This document shows positions 1 to 13,734 of a stretch of 64,000 bases of DNA, piece after piece. A program made the position numbers and the translations under genes. Source of the stretch: Dirofilaria immitis (lineage: Eukaryota > Nematoda > Chromadorea > Rhabditida > Onchocercidae); contig JAKNDB010000107.1 of assembly GCA_024305405.1 (NCBI GenBank), forward strand, positions 1,922,001 to 1,986,000. The letters are read 5' to 3'. The notes under the pieces are model-generated. The model made no database searches. It saw nothing but the letters and a program-made list of their open reading frames with translations, and was not told the DNA's origin. Position 1 is the stretch's first letter. Every line of letters starts with the position of its first letter.

Positions 1-1418
1 AAAGAAGTTTACTTATCCTCAATTACAAATTTTCAGAAATTTAAAAATTGCCGAAAACGAATGAAAGTCAAAAATGGCCTATTTATTATTTTCGAAACTT
101 TCAAAGTGTGTTATTAAAAAAAAAATTATTCGAAAATTTGCCTAATATTCTATTACCATTCAATCATTTGTTATAAGTATGAGTTTAACATTTTATGATA
201 TTAATTAAATTTGCTCTTATGATATTCTGAAAAATGAAATTTACTATTATTAAAGTTTTTGTAGACATTGTCTCAGAATATCGCAGGATACTTCTTGCGC
301 GAAATTGAAAAAACTTGATGCATTGAAGTATTTTATTTAATATGTAACAACATGGAATGCTTTTTAAGCATTTTTATTGAATATTATATCGATTTTAAAT
401 TTATCATTTTACTATGTGATAAAATGTGAAATTCAGATTTCAAAAGCAAGGGTATAGAAGGAACTTTTTTGAGAAATTTATTTTATTCAAAATTTAATTT
501 ATAATTAGAAGAATTTACTTATTCAAAAATATAATTAAACTTTTTCCTTCTTTTCCTTCTTTGTTTTTTTTTTCCCATCATATATACGTAAGTATATATT
601 AAATTTCTAAAAATAAAAATCACATACGTTTTATTTAGTTAGGTAAATTAAATTTAGCAAAAAGATAAATTGAAAATTTCCAATTAAAAATTTTGAAATT
701 TTTTTCTGCTTCAATTTGTATGCACATAATATTATTGATGCTTAATATTTCGCAAAATAGACTTCAATCGAGAGCAATTGAAAATGATTGATTAATTAGT
801 AGTTTATAAAATTAACGATCGTTTGGGATAGAGAAGTGCTATTACTTATTTGAGCGATATTTGATATTCATTTTGTAAGTTAATAATATTGAATGCGGTC
901 GATGATGAATGATAGTATGTATATAATATGAAATCATTGTCCCCATTTTTATGTTATATAGCTTGGCTATTCGTTGTCCTTCTTCTTCTCCTCCTCCTCC
1001 TCCTCCTCCTCCTCCTCCTCCTCCACCTCTATCCCATCCATCGTCCATCCTCAAAGGAAAATAAAATACACAATCATGTATAATCCATTCATCCATCCTG
1101 ATGGCGTACTATGTGCTTTCATGCATTCATACTAATTACCATTATTTCTTTCTCAAATCAATTTAAGGTCTTACAAAAAAAAAAAAAAAAAAGCTAACGA
1201 GAAAATGGAATGACATATCAATCAATCAACAACTAACTTCTCATGCAAATTATATTTCATATATCAATTTATTTATTTTAAAAACTTTAATAAATATAAT
1301 TGATAGAGATATTAAGATATCAAAGAAAAAAAAAAGGCTTGCATTGAATTAAAAGATTTAGCAGCAGACGAATGTAAGTATTAATTTTGAAGAACAAGAC
1401 TTTTTTCTTGGATATTTA
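1..1418. other. AT-rich intergenic stretch
   Basis: No gene is supported here. The stretch is AT-rich with many A and T runs and holds a TCC microsatellite at 978-1025. One short coding-like segment at 1338-1373 (+) reads ACIELKDLAADE and runs straight into a perfect GTAAGT donor at 1374. No clean acceptor or partner exon was found, so it is not called as a gene. Confidence 0.6.
978..1025. repeat. (TCC)n microsatellite
   Basis: About fifteen nearly perfect TCC/CTC triplets. The minus-strand reading gives poly-glycine, but no coding context surrounds it. Confidence 0.95.
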
Positions 1419-1672
1419 TATAAAATTAGTAATATTTTAAAATGATAACGAATAGTTTCGATCAGTTCATATAAAATTAGTAATATTTTAAAATGATAAC
1501 GAATAGTTTCGATCAGTTCATATAAAATTAGTAATATTTTAAAATGATAACGAATAGTTTCGATCAGTTCATATAAAATTAGTAATATTTTAAAATGATA
1601 ACGAATAGTTTCGATCAGTTCATATAAAATTAGTAATATTTTAAAATGATAACGAATAGTTTCGATCAGTTC
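1419..1672. repeat. 51-bp tandem repeat, 5 copies
   Basis: Five consecutive, essentially identical 51-bp units start at 1419, 1470, 1521, 1572 and 1623, each opening with TATAAAATTAG and containing AACGAATAGTTTCGATCAG. The near-perfect identity between copies points to recent expansion or active homogenisation. The unit is 17 codons long, but all frames are stop-rich, so no coding role is visible. Confidence 0.97.
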
Positions 1673-4600
1673 GTTTAATAAAATATTCGAAATAAATTAT
1701 TTAAAAATGAAACTTTATTTTTAAACAATTAAAAATAAATAAAATAATATGAAAAATATAATTATGGTATTAAAAAAAAACAATTAATTAATTAAAATAA
1801 TCGGAAAATTTTGATGAAGAAATTGTAAAATTTATTTAACGATTTCAATTAATAAAATAATCAATTAATTTCATTCGTAATTTTACAAAAATAATTAATC
1901 ATAGAATTAATTCAATAGGTAAGATTTAAAATTTAATACTAAGAATTAAGGAATACGATCTTTCTCGATATTGAATGAAAACTTGATGAAAAATGATATT
2001 TGAATTATCAGTATCATTAGAAAATTTCTCGTTTATCATTGCTATCACTATAGCTTTTATCATCTAATAGACTTTTTGATTGCTTCATCTGAAAAATCTC
2101 CGATTATATGTATTTGATTATTTTACTATATATATCCGAAATTTTTGATGCATCGACCGTCAACAATTATTCCGCATTCTTGCTATAGATTTCAAATCTC
2201 AGATTCCATCTTTTCCTGTATTTCAACTTATTGTTGATGTTGAATTTCTCAATGAATAAATAAATACGACTTAGTTGAATGAGTAGATGCATTTTATCTA
2301 CTGAAATGATTCCAATTTGATAGATTACAACAACAAATTAAATTATTCCATTTTCATTTTCATTCACTTTGATTTGGTCAATACTGAGAGAGACGGAAGG
2401 AAAAAGACGGAAAATAAATTCATTTCATTCTTTTGCTTATTGAATATTTCTTTCAGACAATTAAATAGCATCAATCTATGAAGCAAAGAGAAAAGAATCA
2501 TTGATCATTCTATTTCTTCTTCCTTCTTCATCTTCTTCGTTTTCTTCGTCTTCTTCCATCATCATTCATTCTTCATGCCATTTCTATCTTATGAAACTTG
2601 GCTTATATTTCGAAGTCTTATCCTTCTTATTCTTTCATTCCTTCGTTTTTCTTGTCTCTTACAAATTTTTCTTCCATTTTCATTTCCATCAAAATGATCC
2701 GTTACACTCAATTACCCCAATTGTACTCAATTGATCCGATTTTTTTATTTCTTATTTTTCTTTTTCCTTTATAAATAAGCTCGATTGGATTCGAAATTGA
2801 AATAATTTAGTTTTATTTTTAATAAATCAAATTTTATAAATGTTAAAATGAAGTAAGGAAGAGAGAAGATTGAAAATTTAATAGGAAAAGTACGAGAGGC
2901 AATTTTTTTTTCTTTTTTTTCAATTTACCATTTCGATATATTTTAAATTTGATTTATGTTAATTTTAAGAGTTTATATATTTGTATAAAATTAAGTTAAG
3001 CAAAATTTATTTTTCCTTTCTTTCTTTTTCATCTTCTCTTTCTTCATCAAGGCTTCACAATTTATTAATCATATAGTATGATGAGATGAAGTATGCTCTC
3101 AAGCCTAAGGCTTCTAACGATTATACAATCAATCAATCTAATATTGGCCAATGTATGTCTGGTTAAAATGCCATAACATCCCTCTCTTCATCTTCATCTT
3201 GACATTATTTATATAAGTGTTCTGTTACTTAAAAGGACATACTAATCAGCCGTTATAAGAAAAGAGAAGCAAATTATGAAATGGATAGATAGAAATGACT
3301 TGAAATTTAATCGAATTGAGTGAAGTAAAATGAAAAAAAAGAAAAGAAAAGAAAAGAAAATAGAATGGAATGAAGTAGAGGTTAAGAGAAGTAAAAGGAA
3401 ATGATATTAAAATAAATATTAAAATTGAATAGTAAAAGATTCAATTATAATATGTTATAAAGATAAAAGACACAGTATAGTTAAACAGAGAGAGAGAGAG
3501 AGAGAGAGAGGGAGGAATGAAAAGAGAGGAGAGAGAGAGGGAGTGTGTGTGAGAAATGGGAAGATTAATTTTCATTTTTAATAAATGCTCAATTAGGATG
3601 AAAAATAAATTGCTGCTGCTAAGTGGATTTTAATAAACGGTTGCTGCTAACATGTTAGATTTGGAACAAAAAAGAATAAAAAAAAAATTTCTTATAGAGA
3701 GAAAGGAAAGAGAAAGAAAGGGAAAGGGAAAGAGAAAGAAAGGGAAAAAGAAAGAAAAGGAAAAAGAAAGAAAGAAAGAGAGAGGGAGGGAGAGAGAGAG
3801 AGAAAGGGTGAATGGAAAAAGGGACAAATGTGAAATAAATGGACAAAAAGGACAATAGAAAGAAAAGGAAATAAGATAGATAGTTATATATTCTCTTTGC
3901 TTCTTTGCTTTAATGAATAATAATCATTTAATCGGTGTATAATTGAGTCGATTATAGATGGCAAAAAGCACTTAGCTTATTATTATTATTATTATTAGCT
4001 GATACATCATAGATGACATATATATATGTATATGTATACATTATACATATATATATATATATCATATATTATAATATTATACACAGATGGCATTAAATGA
4101 ACGATAGAACGACAAAACGGATCGATCTAACCGATTAATTAACCGATCAATTCAATCAATCGGCTTAACTAACCAATCGATCAAACCAATCATCATTATC
4201 AGCAATAGTTATCATTTCTTCCTTTTTTTTTTTTTCAATCATTAGCAAATTTTTCATAAATTATTACCTACTTATTCATTTTTATTCAATTAAACCAATT
4301 TATTATTCATAGATTTATGGTTATAAATAAATTGATAAATCTATCAACCTGCTGCATAATTTCTTTTCTCGATCCAATAATTTTTATATGAAAAGATGAC
4401 GTAATTGCGTATAATTTAATTACATTTTATATGCCTTAAATTGCTACTTCATTACTTCATGTAATTAACATTATTTTAAAATGAGAATAATATTGTCATA
4501 TCAATGAAATTATCAATTTTTCATCGATTATCCTGACACTGATTTTTTTATCATTCTTACATATAGTATCATCTAATCTTTCATTTCTTGGCTATTTTTG

Positions 4601-4780
4601 TATGATATTTTGATAAGCAGTCTAATATAAAATGATCAATCAATTCGATATAATTTAAGATCGATGAAAAAAGAAAATTTATTAGTCAACTCTTTTCATG
4701 CATATATGATTAATTTTAATATGTAAGTATACATTTCATTCTGTTATACATTTCGTAAATAAATTTATTTGCATGATAGC

Positions 4781-4812
<32 letters not shown>

Positions 4813-7800
4813 TGATGATGATGATATATTTATATTTATAATAAAATCTGATAATAATTAATATTACTTATTAACAAAGTTTTATTTGAATTATTACTAT
4901 ATTCTTTGTACTCTACATGAATTTATTAATGTTCATTCTTTAAATAATTCTTTTTTTCTTTTATAGAAATTGCTAAAATCATAAAAATGTCTTTAACAAT
5001 TGTTAAGGTAAATGCAAAAGTAATTTTGCTTATTTAAAGGTAAGCTAAGTAAGTTTCATCGGCATATAGTAGGATGAAGTGGATTAATTAAATCATTTGA
5101 ATGTTATCTTATATTCACTTTAGATCTATTGTTTTTCTTTTTTTTTTTTTTTTGTCCCAACAGATTTCTTCACAAACTTTAATGATTAATTTTCCTTATG
5201 GTATTTGACATCTTTTGAAATTTTGCTATCTTTTTCGAGAAATTTCATTCACTTTTAAGTTTGGACTAAATTTAGTGAGAAAATATTTTTTTCCATGAAA
5301 TATCAAAATTGATAAGGATCAAAAAATTATTTAAATACATAGCTATTTTATCTATTCCATTACAAAATTATTTCCCAAATAATTTATCAATGAATGTGAT
5401 TTTGATTAGAGTTGATAAAATTTTAAACTATCATTATTTGATTTCGAATTATCATTATTTAGCTATTAAGCAATTGTATCAATTTATGTTTTAAATTATG
5501 AATGATGGAATGTATTACTAAGAAGTGAAATATTTTAAAAGTCCACGCTAAATTATTGTGCTTATTTCATTTTTTTTTGTGCGGCCAAAATGAACTATTG
5601 TTTTTTTGTCTTATAGGCCTAGGCCTAGTTCGTCATTTTAGGAGAACACTTGTTTAGAAATAATTTTAGCATTAACAAAATGCAAAATAACCATCAAAAA
5701 TTAGATTTCTGAAAAAATATTATTCATATCAAGGCAATATTTTTCTTTCCTTTTATTAAATTTACTTTGCTACAATATGGAATTTGGTATATTTGTGGAA
5801 ATGAGCCTTGCTAGGCTTATTTATACTGAATCAATCACGAAACATTCTGTTGTTTATTAGCAAATACAAGTTTGCTGTTACAGTTCTCCTTCTCAAACAT
5901 GAAACTTGACCCAATCAAAAGTAGCATGATTTGTGATTCTGCTACTTCATCTAAAGCTTTAAGTCTAGGATAAGGTTGACATAGGTCAAAGTTTGCAAGA
6001 ATTTTGGTACAGAATGATGATATTATTATCAAGATCACTAAATTTTGATTGCATTCTTTTATGAAAATTAAATTGGTATGACCTCTTCTTATGCATCAAT
6101 TAGCCTAGCCATATCTGATATATATATATATAATCACAATCTTTTACTTATCACCTGTCGTATTGGCAATATTTGATGTATTTTATACGATCTTAAGGTT
6201 TTCGATAAGGAAGTTACAGAGTAATACAAATAATATCATTGTAATTTAATATGCATAATTTTAATGAAGTTTTTTTTTTTTTTTTAATTTAAATGCTTAA
6301 TCAATATGTTTAAGTAAGATTATTTTTAATGATATCTTTTTTTTCCTTTTCGTAAACTTAGTAAAACAAATTGTTATTTATTATAAAATTTTTGTTTACT
6401 TAGGGAATGTTAATTGTGAAAGTTTTTTTTTTTTTTTTTATTTCTATTATTCTTAAATTTTTACTATTCTTATCATTTTATCGTCGATTAATTTTCTTTT
6501 TCTTTTCTTTGCAAAAACTTATTTTAGCAATTGGTATTTGCCATATAATTTGAATTAATTATTAAAATATTCGATTGTTTAAAAACGGCAAAAAAAAAAT
6601 ATTTTTTAATTAATAAAATTTGAATTTTGCATAAATGCAATTTATTTTCTCATTTCCTAATTTTAGATTATATTTATTGATAAAATTAATTAACAATTCA
6701 TATTACATTTATATGCTGATTAGCTGTGAAATTATTAATGAATGCGCTAATAGTATGATTACTAAAAGCACCTTCTCTTCACCCTCCCCATGCTTCAATA
6801 ACTGTTCTAAATTTTAAGTTCAAATTGAAAATTTTGCTTTCATAAATAATAATGTCGTCCCCTTGGATCAGTATTTGCCTAAAATTATACGTCTAAATTC
6901 ACGTTTTAATTAACGTAATGAATTTGTGAAATTGTATAAAAATGGATAGTTTGAATGTAAGCATATGTTACTAATTTTTATCAAACTATCGGCAAAATAG
7001 ATCAAATTCCATACTACTACTGCCTTGGACAATTATTTCAATCCATCCGCTAATTAAGCTATTTATAGAAAAATATTATTTCATCATTTTAACGAAATAA
7101 TGAATCATCGAGAATATTATAATTTTATTTTTTCATTTCAATTTAATATTTCAAATTGAACTTTTAAAATAATTTAAATAATTTTTTATTAGAAATGCAG
7201 CAAAAAAAAAAACAAGAGAGTGAAAGAGTAAAATGAAGTTAGAAAATGAATGATAGAGAATATTAGTTGAGATGAATAGAGGAAAATAAAGGAAACAGGC
7301 AAATTGATGTTTGACAAGTTTTATTTGATTTGATATTGAGCTCAAAATTGAATATCAAATCAATCTCATTTTATTGATTATCCAAATTAGACCAATTTTG
7401 CATTTTGATTTCATCATCTCATCCATTTCCCTATTCTATTTTCTCTCTTATCGTATGCATATATCATAACATTCAATCATTTATAATTTCTATTTTCAAT
7501 TCAATTTAATTAATTTAAAAAAATAATAATAATCTTTTAGTTGTCAGAATTTCATACTTACTCGTTTGCCTCATATATATATATATTTTTTCTCCTTTTA
7601 TCCTAAACGAAATATTAGATTTTGTTCATTAAATCAAGCCATCAAGCAAGCTATCGGTGTCACATTTATCAATCCTACAATTCACTAATGAGCAAAATAT
7701 TTGCTCTAACTTTTTAGCTATTAAAAACTTTGAGCAAATTTAATTCTAATTTTTTTCTTTTCTTTTTTTTTTCATTTCACCCTTTTAATCATATTCGCCT

Positions 7801-8449
7801 TATTTTATTTACATTTATCATGTTTGATGCGAGAAATGTTAATGCATTCATGAACTTTGCAAAATAAAAATTTTTAAAAAATTGCCTACGAATCAAAGAA
7901 TAATTTTAACATTCAAATATTTTTATGATGAAGCATTTAGCACTGTTAAAAATAATAATCAAATTCTGATGTTTTTTAACATTTTTTTTTTTTATTTTGG
8001 AAAAGGTTAATAAAAATAATTGAAGCCATTTCAATAAATGATTAATTGATTATTTATGAATTTTTTTTCGTTTTCTGATAATTTTATAATTTTTGCTTTT
8101 CTTTTTATTTAACAATGATAAAATCTAATCAAAGAATATTAATAATAATAATAGTAATAATAAATGAGATTATTATTTATGCTATAAATATTCCATGTTG
8201 TTTATGTCAGATTCAATTATATTAAGATGTACGTCATTGCGATATGTAACATTGACGTTTGCAAGCGATTGAAATCATCAATGACAATTAATTACTTTAT
8301 TTCAGTTTAATAGCAATAATACCTACTTATTCGTTATATTTATCTTTTAATAAGGAAAAAGACAGAAAACTATTAATGTCAATCAGAAGTATATTAGACA
8401 CTTTGCCATGTTTATCCATCATTTTCCTTGCTTAATACATCCTTTAATT
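1673..8449. other. AT-rich intergenic stretch with simple repeats
   Basis: No gene is supported. It contains (AG)n at 3487-3511, a purine-only AAAG/GAGA tract at about 3699-3812, TA repeats at 4020-4065, an (ATA/ATG)n run near 4787-4826 and many T runs of 10 or more. A minus-strand reading at 5835-6038 starts with a hydrophobic stretch, but it has no splice context and is not called. Confidence 0.6.
3487..3812. repeat. Purine-rich low-complexity tracts
   Basis: A pure (AG)n run at 3487-3511 is followed within 200 bases by about 110 bases consisting almost entirely of A and G. Reading frames on both strands across it are compositional artefacts (Lys/Arg/Glu-rich on one strand, Phe/Leu/Ser-rich on the other). 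Confidence 0.9.
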
Positions 8450-8494
8450 GATTCAAAGATTCAAAGGATTATTCATCCTTTGAATCTTTGAATC
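8450..8494. repeat. Perfect 20-bp inverted repeat (hairpin)
   Basis: The left arm GATTCAAAGATTCAAAGGAT (8450-8469) is the exact reverse complement of the right arm at 8475-8494, with a 5-base loop at 8470-8474. Each arm holds an internal ATTCAAAG duplication. It lies next to an ATCT microsatellite. It could be a transposon remnant, a hairpin RNA or a replication-slippage product; nothing decides between these. Confidence 0.9.
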
Positions 8495-8495
8495 A

Positions 8496-8537
8496 TATCT
8501 ATCTATCTATCTATCCATCTATCTATCTATCTATCTC
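8496..8537. repeat. (ATCT)n microsatellite
   Basis: About ten ATCT units with one ATCC interruption, starting two bases after the perfect hairpin. Confidence 0.95.
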
Positions 8538-10224
8538 ATCTTTTACCTTCTAAAATCTTATCCGCTTAACTATTCGATTTTATTCCTATCAAAAAATACA
8601 TTTACATCAATTGTCTACTTTTTTCTTTTTTGCTTTGCATTGATAAACCATTTTATAAATGGTTTTTTCTTTTTTTACCTACCGTAATTCAAGAACTATT
8701 AATATTCAATTTAAAAGATTGAACATTTAACTTTTTAAAATTCAAAAATGAATATATTACATTCTTTTACATTCATTTGATTTGTTTATTTTAAAGAAAA
8801 AAAATTATAAAATAATTAAACTATAAAATTAGAAATATTACGCTGTATGATTGATTGAAATTAATTAAAATAAATGAATAATAAAAATTTTTTAAGTTGT
8901 AAAAATAATTATCAATTTATTATCAATTCTTCTTTCTTTCGTTTTTTTTTTCCCAAAATGTGATTCTATTTAAATGTCTATTATCAAATACAAATTCTAA
9001 AATTGGCAATCATTTTTTCAATTTTTTTTTTTTTGAAAAAGAAATTTTGCAGCAATACAATTTTGTCAGTCCAATTAAACTTTGTATAAACGTTTTTGCC
9101 ATTCATGCGGCAATTATAATATCAGTAAAATGAGGCTCCATTAGTGTCGTTCGTCAAATTTTGAAAAAAAAAGAAAACGAAAAAGAAAGAAGGAAAAAAA
9201 AGGAAAAAAAAAGAAACTACCTCTCTAATTAAGTTTATTATATCGATAAGGCCGATGATTGGATGGTTGTTAACAAATTGCCTGTTAATACCAATCATCT
9301 TTTATCTCTCCATCCGTTTAGGGAAAGTATCGAGCAATAAAATTAGGTAAAATAATTTGAAGACGAGTATTGTAATAGAAGATGATACGGCAGATTTAGA
9401 AAAATTACTCATTTTTTTTTAAATGTTTTTTCTTTTCTTTAACAACTTATCACCACTTTTATGATATTGATTCGAAATTTTCATCAATAATTGTAATGCT
9501 TTATGAATCATTTGCCCTTTCACTTTTTTTTTTTTGCTGATTATCATCACATCATTTAGATTGTGATAACCAATATTATTGCTTCATCATAGCACTATTT
9601 CAGTCTCTATTATTTCTACTGTTATCACTATTGTTATTATCATTATAATTGTTATCATTGCTGCTGCTACTGCTGCTTGCTACTGCTGATGTTGCTGCGG
9701 CTGCTATTATTATCATCATGTTACATTCTGGCTAATCTCATTTTTAATATATATTTTTGTTTATAAAAAGAATAATCTCGATGATAGAATAGAATAATTT
9801 CGTTGATTTCGTTGATAGAATAGAATAGTCTCGATGATAGAATAGAATAATCTCGGTGATAGAATAGGATAATATTTTTATTTTTTTTTATTTTTGGAAA
9901 TGCTAAAAAATCTATTTGATAAATAAGAATGAATAAGGAAAATGGAATATGAATAGTTATAAATATTATAACTATTATTCATTTTTTTTTTTTTATATTT
10001 GCTTGAACGATATAGCGTTTGTTGAAGCTATAAATCAAATAATATTTAAAAAACATAATCATAATATTTTAATGGATCTTTAGATGATATACCATCTTCC
10101 ACTTCCACACAATATATATATATATATATTCCTTCCAATATGTACCATTTGATTTAATGCTTGTTGTCATCTGAGCCAAGAAGAGCCTTAAAGTCATACT
10201 AAATTAATTCCTTCTTTCATTCTT

Positions 10225-10259
<35 letters not shown>

Positions 10260-12683
10260 TCATTCAGAACACCTACGTAAAAAGTAATTTTTCTAATGGC
10301 TTAGAAAAAAAAAAAGGAATTATAGCAATTAATTATCTTCTATTTTATGAAAATTTTCATTATAAATAAAAAAAAAAAAAAAGTCGACATATCGTGCCAT
10401 AATTTTAAAGCTTTTTCCTACATAGCTTCTTCTATCTATAAACATATATACTAGATGGATAGATGGATTAATTTTTCAAAAATTTTTCTTCAATTTTTCA
10501 TTTCATCAAAAAATTTTAAAATAATTTTTTGTTTCTCTTTCTTCTTTGTATTTATATTTGAATAAAATAGTTTTTTTTTTTTTTGAATAGAATTGCAAAA
10601 TATTTCTTAAAATATATAAATTAACAAATTTGATTTTTGATTAATTCCAATTATTAATTATTACGTACGATTGATTCAATTTATTTGCTAGCTAATTTGA
10701 GAATTTAACTAGCATTACTATTTTTGGTTTTTATTTAAAAAAAAAAACGATAAAATTGATATCAAATGTTTGCTAATAGACATATTAGTATTTTATATTG
10801 ATATTTTTCAATACATATATTAGTAAATCATATCAGTATTTTATATTGATATTTTTTAATAGATATATTAGTAAATCATATCAGTATTTTATATTGATAT
10901 TTTTAATAGATATATTAGTAAATCATATCAGTATTTTATATTAATATTTTTCAATACATATATTAGTAAATCATATCAATATTTTATAATTGATATTTTC
11001 CAATAGATACATCAGTAAATGAAATTGGTGCTTTTGAAAAAACATTTTCAGATATTGTTGCATTTTTATGAATTTATCATAATGTAAAATTTGTTACTTT
11101 ATTAGCATGTCATATTATTAAAGTATTATATTAATCAGAAAAAAAAAAAAAAAAGAAAATGATAAATTGAAAGTTAAAATATGAAACGTATGATATTGTT
11201 TATGAAGAAAGAAGTTGATAACACACATACTAACATTAAATTTTGATAGAATTCTTTCTTTTAATTTATTTTATAAATCATTTTCTCATCTTAGCAACGT
11301 TATTAGATAGAATAAATTAGAAATAAGAAATAATTATTTTCAATCCATTTTTTTTTTCATTTTATCGATATATTTCTGTTTTTTTCTTTTTCTTTTTTTT
11401 TTTTTTTTACAACAATTTTTTGTTGTTTGAAATAAAATGAAATAAATATTAGATAGTTTCTTTTTTTTTTTTTTGTATTTTTGTTCAATTTAATCAATCA
11501 TTAATTATATCAATTTATTTCTTAGTATTTTGAATTTAATTTATTCATAGCTTTTAAAGTATATTTATATTATTCTTGAGATTCTCGAAAAGTTTAACAT
11601 TATATGCTTGACATTTTAATTTATTCAATTAAAATAAGTAATAGTTTAAAATGACAATAATTGAATCATTTTTAATTTTCTCTCCTAATCCAACAAATTT
11701 CCTATTTACATGTAAAATTAGCAATTAGCTCATTTAATTTAACTTCAAATTTTCTTATCAAAATTTATTCTTAATTTTTGCTCTGCTAAAATTTCGAATG
11801 AACTATTAATAATTATTTTTGAATTATATAATATTCTGAATTTAAATTAAGCTAACATGTAAACATGTTATCATTAATCAAAGTATTTCTTTTCGTTTAG
11901 GAAGTTATTATTGATATATATTAATAGATTAGAAATTTACGTAGAAAATGTCATCGTCACATATGAAAAATTCAACTAATAAAAACGATAGCATAATAAA
12001 ATATGAAAATTATTATTTGCCAATCGGATGATAAATTAAAATTGCAAAATTGCGTTTAATTGCTATAATCTAAAATGATGAAATTTAAACATCATTATTT
12101 GAAATTTTCGAAATTAATTTGAAACAAGTATTTGAATTATTTAAATTAAATCAAAAATTTTGATTTATTTGATAAAAAAATTATCATTGCTGCTAGGCTG
12201 ATATCATTTATTATAATTTAGCTATATCACTTACAATTCTACTGTATGATAAAGGTTATTCGAAATTATCGCTGGCACATTCAAATTTATGAGATATGCA
12301 AATTAAGATATATCTTTTCTCTAAATCGATTATTTAAAAATAGTAAAATAAAAATTAAATTAGAATAATTTCAGGCAATTTCAGCTCTGATAAATTTTCA
12401 TTTTATTTTAAAGATTGTACTTAATTTCTTATTTTTTTTTATTATAATTCAAATTTCGATAATCGATTATAAGTTTTTTAATATTTAATATCTTATATTT
12501 AAAAATTTATAAAATTTACATCAATTGGCTTAAAATTAGTTAGGCTAATATCATTGAATATATATGCTTATTCATCATTTTTATTGCCTATAGGCAGCTA
12601 GTCTCGAATTAACCTATGCCATAAGGCCAAATAAATACATTGTCAGATATTTGGTTGTCACCTAAATTTGTTACGCCCCACTT
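8538..12683. other. AT-rich intergenic stretch
   Basis: No gene is supported. It contains (TC)n at 10226-10255, a GCT-rich patch near 9657-9705 and a minisatellite at 10.8 kb listed separately. The rest is AT-rich sequence without a convincing exon. Confidence 0.55.
10782..11021. repeat. 47-49 bp tandem repeat, about 4.5 copies
   Basis: Successive units share ATATTAGTAAATCATATCAG followed by TATTTTATATTGATATTTTT. They are less uniform than the 51-bp array at 1.4 kb, and the last copies are diverged. The unit is AT-rich and non-coding in all frames. Confidence 0.9.
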
Positions 12684-12838
12684 ATGCTAAATATTAAAGC
12701 AGTTAGAAGTATAATTAGTCGTCGTTCTCCAAAGCAGCAATCTTACCCAAATCATGCAAGTAAGTATACATCAATTATAGTTTAGATTAAATCTTTTCTT
12801 TCTTCTCCTCTCTCTCTTCCATCTCTTTCCCTCTCCAC

Positions 12839-12872
<34 letters not shown>

Positions 12873-13734
12873 TCGTTTTTAAAATTTCATTTTATGATGC
12901 TTTTATGAAAACTTTATCAATTGTTGGTTATTAGTTTTGTATAAGTTTATTTTAGGAACAATTAAGTTTAAATTTATTAGAAATATAAATTAGAATGATT
13001 TGTTATCAAAATTTTTGATTTAATTTTTAAATTAGTTTAATTTCGATTGCAATAAAAGAAATCGAAATTTTTAGAGAAAAATGTTTTCTTATGCAAGGCA
13101 TAATAAATCGAGAACATTGATCATCTTATTCGGATCTGTTGAACAGAGAGCAATTATTGATCAATCAATCAATCAAATATGTAAAAGTTATGCGATTAAC
13201 ATGCTCAATATATTCATGAATTCATCGTATAATTAATTATGATTTTTTCCTACTAAAAATTCATAATGTCAGATTCCGAAATGGAAAGTTTTTCGATACA
13301 ATTTTTAGATTTGCGATAAACTTAGACGATACATTGTGTGAAAAGATTAAATAAGTTTTAATCGATTAACCAATAATAGCTATTTGATTCCTATAATAGC
13401 TAAATTAAATTCAAAAAATTTTATAAGAATTTGCTATCTAATGATTAGATGGATTGCTATCTAATGATTATTTTAATTGTTCATTTTTACATTGAATTCC
13501 AGATGGCAGCAAAAAAAAAAAAAATGCCGATCTTACTCATATTCATCGTTTTAGGATTCGAATTACAATTAAGGCGTATTTACTTTTTACTTTTTTGTTT
13601 AAGTGCTAAATCTCATGTCCGACTAATTACAGGTATCAATTTACCATTTATCCCAGGAAATTTATGCATTATATCAATGTATCGATAATGTTGCAAAAGT
13701 ATATTTCTCAGGAAATTATCTACAATTCTATTAG
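12684..13734 (+). CDS. Candidate small multi-exon gene (unresolved)
   Basis: I do not recognise this gene; it is a faint call. A first-exon candidate at 12684-12759 starts with ATG and reads MLNIKAVRSIISRRS, continuing for 25 codons. It is Arg/Ser-rich with no acidic residues, like a mitochondrial presequence, and ends at a perfect GTAAGT donor. A last-exon candidate at 13633-13734 follows an ATTACAG acceptor and stays open for 33 codons, including SQEIYALYQCIDNVAKVYF, before a TAG. Between them, a piece after the CCAG acceptor at 13501-13502 reads MAAKKKK then the hydrophobic MPILLIFI. It contains an A13 run whose length may be wrong, so joining phases cannot be fixed. The first intron contains a long CT tract (12801-12873). 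Composition and splice signals argue for a real gene; the reading path is uncertain. Confidence 0.3.
12801..12873. repeat. CT-rich microsatellite
   Basis: A pyrimidine tract of CTCTCT and CCCTCT units ends in a pure (CT)n run. It lies 40 bases after a strong splice donor. Confidence 0.9.

Noticed and set aside
3630..3858. Overlapping open frames on both strands, Lys/Arg/Glu-rich and Phe/Leu/Ser-rich
   Set aside because: Both arise from a purine-only low-complexity tract.
5835..6038. 67-codon minus-strand frame beginning with a hydrophobic stretch and containing DLCQPYPRLKALDEVAES
   Set aside because: It looks mildly protein-like but has no acceptor, donor or partner exon, and the AT-rich background yields hydrophobic starts easily.
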